From positions 135,781,756 through 135,845,755 of the forward strand of contig NC_061121.1 of the NCBI RefSeq assembly GCF_002878395.1: a DNA stretch of 64,000 nucleotides, read 5' to 3'. Shown piece by piece: positions 58,807-64,000 of this stretch. This DNA is from Capsicum annuum (Eukaryota; Streptophyta; Magnoliopsida; Solanales; Solanaceae). Made by a program: the position numbers and the translations under genes. The notes below the pieces were generated by a model. It made no database searches, was not told where the DNA came from, and saw nothing but the letters and a program-made list of their open reading frames with translations. Position 1 is the stretch's first letter. Every line of letters begins with the position of its first letter.

Positions 58807-60440
58807 ATCTTAAGGAATTTATTTAAAAAAAATATTTTTTTTGTGCTTGTTTCATAAATTTTTTTCACCATTTATAAATAAAGTACTTTCATAATCTGAA
58901 TTGTTTGGTTTCTAAATATTAAGGCTTGTTTCTTTCTACTTTATATGAAGTTAATAGTGATTTAAAGATATAAAAACTTTATCATGAGTTAAAGTTCATT
59001 CGGTTGACGATTAGAAGAACATAAAAATTTCATCATTAAACTAGAATAAAGTTGTTTTAATTTTTTGTTTCAAAATTTTTTTATAATTAATATTCTGACA
59101 TACTAAGTTAATTGTATTTTTGTGACAGAAAAATGTCTACTAAAATTTAAGAAAATGATGGTGTGGCAAGTGTAGCAGCAACAACTATTGCTACAACAAG
59201 TCATACAAGTGTTGTGCCTGCAATGGAACCTATGGAGAAACCTGAAAAGTTAATGGGTGTAGATTTCAAGTGATAGTAGCAAAAGATTTTCTTCTATTTG
59301 ATGACTTTATGTCTTCAAAGGTTCGTCTCTGAAGATGCTCCAGAATTGCTCAAAGATACATCTGACAAGGAGAAGTTTGTTGTAATGGAGGCATTCATTG
59401 AAGGATATAGTGATTCAAATTTGATCATCAAATTGAATAAAGTAAAATCCACAAGTGGATATGTATTACATTAAGTAGAGGATCAATCTCTTTTAAATCA
59501 TCCAAACAAACATGTATTGCCTGCTATATCATGGAATCTGAATTTATCATATTAGATAAAGCAAGTAAAGAAGCTGAATAGATCCAGAATTTCTTGGAAG
59601 ATATTCCTTATTTTCCAAAACCATTGTCACTAGTATATATACTCTATGATAGCCAAGAAATGATAGTTAGGTCAGGGAGCATGATGAATAATTCTAAATA
59701 TCGTCATATAAGATAGAGACAAAATACCGTTAGAGAACTAATCTTTGGTGAAATTATCACTGTTAACTATGTAAAGTCAAAGAATAATGTGTCGGATCCA
59801 CTTTCAAAAGGCCTATATAGAGAGTGAGTTGAGAGATCATCAAAGAGAATGAGTTTAATGCCTAGGACAAGTCAACATGGCAGTAACTTTATCTAGCAGA
59901 CTGGATATCTCAAGAGCTAGGTTCAAGAAGATTAAAAAAAGTTATGACTGACGGTTTAATATTGTCAATATACTCAACCCATTCTCATGATAAAGATAAT
60001 GTTCATAGAACAAGGATAAAGCTTATGGTTTAAAACTTTTAATGGTTACTAAGTTTGGCAGGTTTGACCAAATAGTTGATCTATATGATTAAATAATTAG
60101 GAATCACCTATGTGAGGTGAAGTGAAAGTCACTTCAAGGAGAATGTTAGTTAAGGCCTATTCGCTATGCTCTAATGAAAACAGGACATGTTCATGGATGA
60201 AAGGAACAAAACCGTGAGAACCATAAATGATAAAATATTGGTTATGTAACTTATGTTGTCTAGGTGTACATTAATGTTTGACAGTTCAAAAATATCAAAT
60301 CTACCAACTGACCGAGTAAATCCGATGCATGTTCACTATGAAAAGTTTAAAGGGAAATCTTCTTATCCAGATGAAATTAGTCTTTGCTTTTTGATCACAA
60401 CTTATCCATAAATATTTTATTAAAATAGCCATTTTCCATT
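58807..60440 (+). pseudogene. Copia gag-RNase H remnant
   Basis: An ATG at 59133 opens a short broken frame. A gag-like frame follows around 59170-59390 (ATTSHTSVVPAMEPMEKPEK in part, then a VSEDAPELLKDTSDKEKF block). It passes, near 59390-59410, directly into the RNase H end of pol (YSDSNLI, KVKSTSGYVL, SFKSSKQTCIACYIMESEF, NNVSDPLSKGLYR). The fused order shows that the central pol was removed. Stops occur inside the RNase H part. The 59830-60440 segment is the usual non-coding tail before the 3' LTR. Confidence 0.8.
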
Positions 60441-60452
60441 AATGTGGTGGAT

Positions 60453-61104
60453 TGTTGGGTTTTTAAGAGGTGTGAATGGAAAATTTAATAGGTGTTTTTC
60501 CCAAAAAGACACAAAGAGAAATAATGCAATTTGAATAGGCACCTTTTTAGATTAAATGATTATGATCTTTCTAATGGGTTGTGAATTTTGCAAAGATTTG
60601 CACCTTTGTGAAGGGGTACACCTTTCTAAGCCATTCCTTATCTTCATGAAGAAACACCTTGATAGCTATAAATACCTAAATATTTCCTCAACTAAAAAAA
60701 TTTTTTTGAGTAGAAAAACAATCTTCTTCTTCTTCTTCTGAAAACTGTAATGTGATCATCAAATCATTGAGTGTGTTCAAAATTTCTTAAAATTTGAGGT
60801 ACTAATATTTTTAGAAAGAGAATCATTTTATGCTGTGAGGAAAGATTACATAACCTCAGGTACTTGAGGGGAATAAATTTCTTAAGGACACATCATGTAT
60901 TCAATGGACTTGATTCTATAATTTTCTGCTTCATCTTCTTTCTTAAAGTTGATAAATACTTCATTTTAATAGTTCATTTGATTATTCATCTCGACTTGTA
61001 TTTGGAGTTGTTGTAACTTCATTGTTGTTCTTGAAAGTCATTCTTGAACTTAGTATTGAAGTTTGGGTTGAAACATACAGATTTTTATACCCGCGAGAAT
61101 AATA
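60453..61104 (+). repeat. Copia 3' LTR
   Basis: 652 bp, from TGTTGGGTTTTTAAGAG to GAGAATAATA. It differs from the 5' LTR by many substitutions and small gaps, so the insertion is not recent. The U3 repeat is more degraded than in the 5' copy, but its TATA box is better preserved. Confidence 0.85.
60666..60675 (+). promoter_or_regulatory. Putative TATA box of the copia LTR
   Basis: CTATAAATAC lies about 215 bp into the 3' LTR, just after the U3 repeats. The 5' LTR has GCAATAAACA at this place. Confidence 0.5.
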
Positions 61105-61109
61105 CGAGC

Positions 61110-61690
61110 TTGGGGAAAATTTTTTATTTACCTAATATTATTGTCTTCAATTGGCTCTATACTATGTCCAATCTTATTTATTCCTTTCTCTTGGTAGTAT
61201 AGAGTATGAAAAACTAGTCTTTATATACTACTTTAGCTTCTTGAACATGGTCCAAATAGTTAGAGTTTTTAATAAAAGAAAAATTTCATAAAAGTACAAG
61301 TTAAGTTATCAAAAATACTAAAAATTTCTTTACTTTGTTAAAAGTACAAATATTTCTATTTTTATTATTTTAACTAAAAGTTTGAGATACATCCTATAAA
61401 ACCACCATTTTTTTTGGATACAACTTTAGCAACTGAAGTTGCGGTTCCCTCCTCCTTTAACGACATAATTGTAGGTGCAGTTTCTTGCCATAATTATCTC
61501 CACTTCTCCAGATTTTTAAATTGAGGTATTTACCCCAAATTCAACTTCACTCTCTTCCTATCATGTTCAAGAACTTATATCAAATATCAAATTAATCTTT
61601 ATCTTAATTTTTTCTTAAGTTTATCTTGGTAACATTGTTGAATAAAGCCTTAGTATATTGAAATTTTGGCCTTTATCAGTTCAATTAATA
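61110..61690. other. AT-rich non-coding stretch
   Basis: No frame, repeat family or RNA gene was recognised. It could include the 5' region of the DUF1985 locus that follows. Confidence 0.4.
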
Positions 61691-61692
61691 TA

Positions 61693-62030
61693 ATGAATCT
61701 AGATTTAGGACCATCTTCTAGTCTTGAAATCTCTCAAATAGACAAATTCAAACAAAATGAAGATATTGTTAATTTTTTCCTGGTGTTTTTGATAGACTTT
61801 GATGATTTTCATGAAAATAGATCCAAACATTGAAACGATCTTGCTGTGATGATGAAATTGCATGAAAGGCATAAAAAGGCTAAGAAAAAAAGGAGTGGAT
61901 GATTCTGAAAAAGAGAATATATAAGTTCAAGAGGCGTAGTTCGTGCAAAAAAAGAAGATTTGTTGAAGTTACATCTAGCGACACCCTACCAAAGTTATTG
62001 CATATTATTGGGCAATAATTTAGGATAAGA
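61693..62030 (+). pseudogene. Possible N-terminal part of the DUF1985 locus
   Basis: An ATG at 61693 opens 47 codons (MNLDLGPSSSLEISQIDKFK and on) to a stop at 61834-61836. A further frame at about 61942-62022 reads KRRSSCKKRRFVEVTSSDTL, with a basic, nuclear-localisation-like cluster, and stops at 62020. These could be exons of the decayed gene downstream, but the link is inferred from position only. Confidence 0.35.
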
Positions 62031-62123
62031 TACATATTTAGATACACCTGATAATTTTTTTATCTTGTATCTCTGGGTATGTAACACTGCCATATTATGT
62101 ATCTCACATTATATATTTGAGTG

Positions 62124-62125
<2 letters not shown>

Positions 62126-62170
<45 letters not shown>
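62126..62170. repeat. (TA)n microsatellite
   Basis: 45 bp of uninterrupted alternating TA, followed by CACATATTATT. Confidence 0.95.
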
Positions 62171-62175
<5 letters not shown>

Positions 62176-62177
<2 letters not shown>

Positions 62178-62400
62178 TATTAGAGTAAGAGATACATATA
62201 AGGTTATTATATGTATAGTATGTATCTCTCGTGATATATTTTGAGCAAAATATGTATATGAGAGATACATATTATTACAGTAAGAGATACATATAAGGTT
62301 ATTACACGTATAGTATGTATCTTTTACAAGCTTTGTAAATATAGATGTTATTGTAGATACATGTATCTGTCGTAATAGTATGTATCTCTTACAAGAGGAC
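62176..62400. repeat. 95-bp period repeat with hairpin arms
   Basis: A ~54-bp block (62176-62229) recurs at 62271-62324, with CAG replacing GAG and a few other changes. Each block has AAGAGATACATA near its start and TATGTATCT near its end, which are inverted, so each can fold. A third, partial copy ends at 62398 (AATAGTATGTATCTCTTACAA). Confidence 0.8.
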
Positions 62401-62547
62401 ATGGTAATATTATGTGTATTATTTTGGTAATTTCAAATGTAGCATGTATCTGTTTCAAAATTAACTATACTTTTTATGTCATTTTTGAGGGTATGGTTAT
62501 GCTATCAATGAGATTCTATCACATCCTTTAAGATTTTGAAGCTCCTG

Positions 62548-63081
62548 TAATGACAAGTTCAATGATGATTTTAAAAAGGTTATCGGACAGGAAGTACTTG
62601 AATTGTTTGGTGAGATGATTTTTTGGTGTTATCTCAAGATCCCACCATTTAATAATATAGAAAAAAATACAAAATATTTACTTATGCTTGAGATTCAGTA
62701 GAAAAATAAAAATGAGTTTCATGTTTTCATCAAGGGCAATGTTCTTAGATTTTTCATCTTTGAATTTACCTTAATCACTAGTTTGAAATGCACCAACAAT
62801 ATTGAAGATTTCCAATATCATGATTCATCACCCAATGTCCTAATGCAGAAGTATTTTCTCGAATCAACAAATGGTGTTGACAAGCAAACGTTGTTAGAAT
62901 ATGTTTTGATGGGAAATGTTGATAATAATCAAGATTCTATCCACATGGCTATTCAATACTTCATCCACACATTTTTATTTCTCAATTAAAAGATGCACCT
63001 GTTTCATTATTGGATTTTAAGATGGTTGAGGATGGCATGTTGGAAGATTTTCCTTGGGGTAAAGTGGATTTCTCCAAGTGA
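62548..63081 (+). pseudogene. DUF1985 (Ulp1-associated) domain, decayed
   Basis: One frame reads DFKKVIGQEVLELFGEMIFW, an in-frame TAG (62699-62701), then NKNEFHVFIKGNVLRFFIFE and FTLITSLKCTNN. It continues LLEYVLMGNVDNNQDSIHMA and IQYFIHTFLFL, and after a frameshift near 62985 reads QLKDAPVSLLDFKMVEDGML and DFPWGKVDF. These are the ordered blocks of plant DUF1985 (RF-x-EF-x-LITGLKC; YFIHTFLFSQL; FPWGK). The domain is usually fused to a Ulp1-type cysteine protease and is often carried by Mutator-like elements. Broken, so a pseudogene. Confidence 0.75.
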
Positions 63082-63529
63082 TAACTTCATTGATACAAGT
63101 GTATTTTATAGAAAAGTAGTTATATAGGTTATGTGGAATGCCTCACATGCTTAATTTGTGGATGTTTGAAAGCTGCATCGAAGTGAAAAATGTACTGTAG
63201 TTCAGCATGGTAACCAAAATTCAAGGATTTTGAATTGAGAAGTCACGACAATTAGACCACAACACAATCAATTTATGGCCGGCATTTTTAGCAAAGTACA
63301 GTAGTCATGGTTAAAAGTTAAAACATATTTGCATATCTGTTCACAAATAACACGAACCATTCATCTGAGTTGAGTAATTGATTATGAGTAGGAGTATGTA
63401 TTTTACTCATTGCAATGAATTAAATTATTTTAATTATTTTTTTGTGTTTATAATTTCTTGCACCATAGTATTTAACCATTATTCCAATTTTGTGTTTATA
63501 AATTAGTTTAATAATTTCTTGTACCTACT
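63082..63529 (+). other. Intron-like or decayed stretch between DUF1985 segments
   Basis: AT-rich with no frame. TTTTGTGTTTATAA words are repeated at 63441 and 63488. It probably corresponds to intron or decayed coding sequence of the same locus. Confidence 0.35.
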
Positions 63530-63985
63530 ATGGAGGAGCTCGATAAACATGACTTGCCTCCTATTAGTATTGTTTAATTTGATCCTACAATAGAGAGTAT
63601 ACCATCAACATCTTCGGGTAAAAAAAGACAAACAAAGCCAAAAATTATTGAAGAACCTGTTTGCATGGATCATGATGGTTTCAAGGATTTCAGTACTACA
63701 CCTCCTGAGCATTTGATGAAGAAAACATAGCATGTATTAGTTACAACTTCTGCCTCCCTGAACAAGAAAAGAAAAACAGTTTTCTCTAAGAAAAGGTGCA
63801 TAGTAATGGGGATTTTGACACATTTGATTCAAAAGAAATTAGTCTGATAGGACACATAAATCTCCTATTTATCCCATTTTATACACTGCAAAAGAAACTT
63901 CAGCATCTCATTTTCAAGGTAAATGAACATCACTGCAACCATCGAAAAAACTGGTTGAAGAATCTGCCAATAGACCTATGAGTCA
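63530..63985 (+). pseudogene. Probable linker of the DUF1985/Ulp1-like gene
   Basis: A frame from ATG 63530 with a stop at about 63575 continues as IPSTSSGKKRQTKPKIIEEP, then DHDGFKDFSTTPPEHLMKK and a stop near 63730. It goes on as a Lys/Arg-rich stretch (LNKKRKTVFSKKR). Low-complexity linkers with PPPEHLxK-like words lie between DUF1985 and the Ulp1 catalytic part in related plant proteins. The protease part, if present, lies beyond the window. A +1 frame at 63796-63981 has no domain. Confidence 0.45.
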
Positions 63986-64000
63986 TCCATTGTTGAAGTC

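Larger units (their letters stand above)
58142..61104 (+). mobile_element. Ty1/copia element with most of gag-pol deleted
   Basis: Two similar LTRs (58142-58806 and 60453-61104) flank 1.65 kb. The left internal part begins a gag-like frame and the right part is the end of a copia RNase H, so integrase and RT are absent. A PPT-like AATGTGGTGGAT precedes the second LTR. Flanking pentamers TGAAC (58137-58141) and CGAGC (61105-61109) agree at three of five positions, a possible decayed target-site duplication. Confidence 0.8.

Noticed and set aside
62126..62170. Centromeric or telomeric satellite
   Set aside because: It is a simple TA microsatellite. No telomere repeats and no longer satellite array are present in the window.

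Overview
The window is plant nuclear DNA made almost entirely of nested, decayed transposable elements. I see no intact host gene and no tRNA, rRNA or CRISPR locus. The family is probably Solanaceae: a decayed copy at 32893-32997 resembles the 3' part of TS/Au-type SINEs, which are typical of that family. Genus cannot be decided. The density of old long-LTR Ty3/gypsy chromoviruses suggests gene-poor heterochromatin (inference).

Layout. (1) 1-4765: a fragment of a family-B LTR joined to a plus-strand, internally deleted element, C1, which keeps a primer-binding site (PBS), polypurine tract (PPT) and 2.7 kb 3' LTR but has no gag-pol. (2) 4766-12686: minus-strand element A1, split by a plus-strand solo LTR, D, at 6782-8956 with a perfect 5-bp target-site duplication (TSD). 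A1 ends in a truncated A-type LTR that also serves as the 3' LTR of element A2. (3) 12687-28092: the A2 body, split first by solo LTR C2 (14421-16879) and then by a near-complete minus-strand element B1 (18378-27113). (4) 28093-33518: two further copies of the B-leader/B-LTR/A-body junction, separated by a putative CACTA DNA element that contains a 25-bp-arm perfect palindrome. (5) 33519-53214: the third B LTR, interrupted at 34510-52151 by a tandem chromovirus array (LTR-body-LTR-body-LTR). (6) 53215-56912: the gag end and 5' LTR of A2. (7) 56913-58141: sequence with no gene. (8) 58142-61104: a Ty1/copia element, also internally deleted. (9) 61105-64000: AT-rich sequence followed by a decayed DUF1985 (Ulp1-associated) gene that runs off the window.

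The gypsy bodies have the Tekay/Del chromovirus order gag, zinc knuckle, protease, reverse transcriptase (RT), RNase H, integrase, chromodomain-like tail, with an initiator-Met-tRNA type PBS. All are broken by stops, frameshifts and lost catalytic residues. The nesting gives a relative history: A is oldest, then B into A, duplication of the B/A junction, then the C tandem array into one duplicated B LTR. The solo LTRs C2 and D entered A separately. I found no convincing new biochemical system. The most notable signals are architectural: the three-LTR array, the triplicated nested junction, and a GC-rich palindromic repeat module placed upstream of the TATA region in the LTR families seen here.
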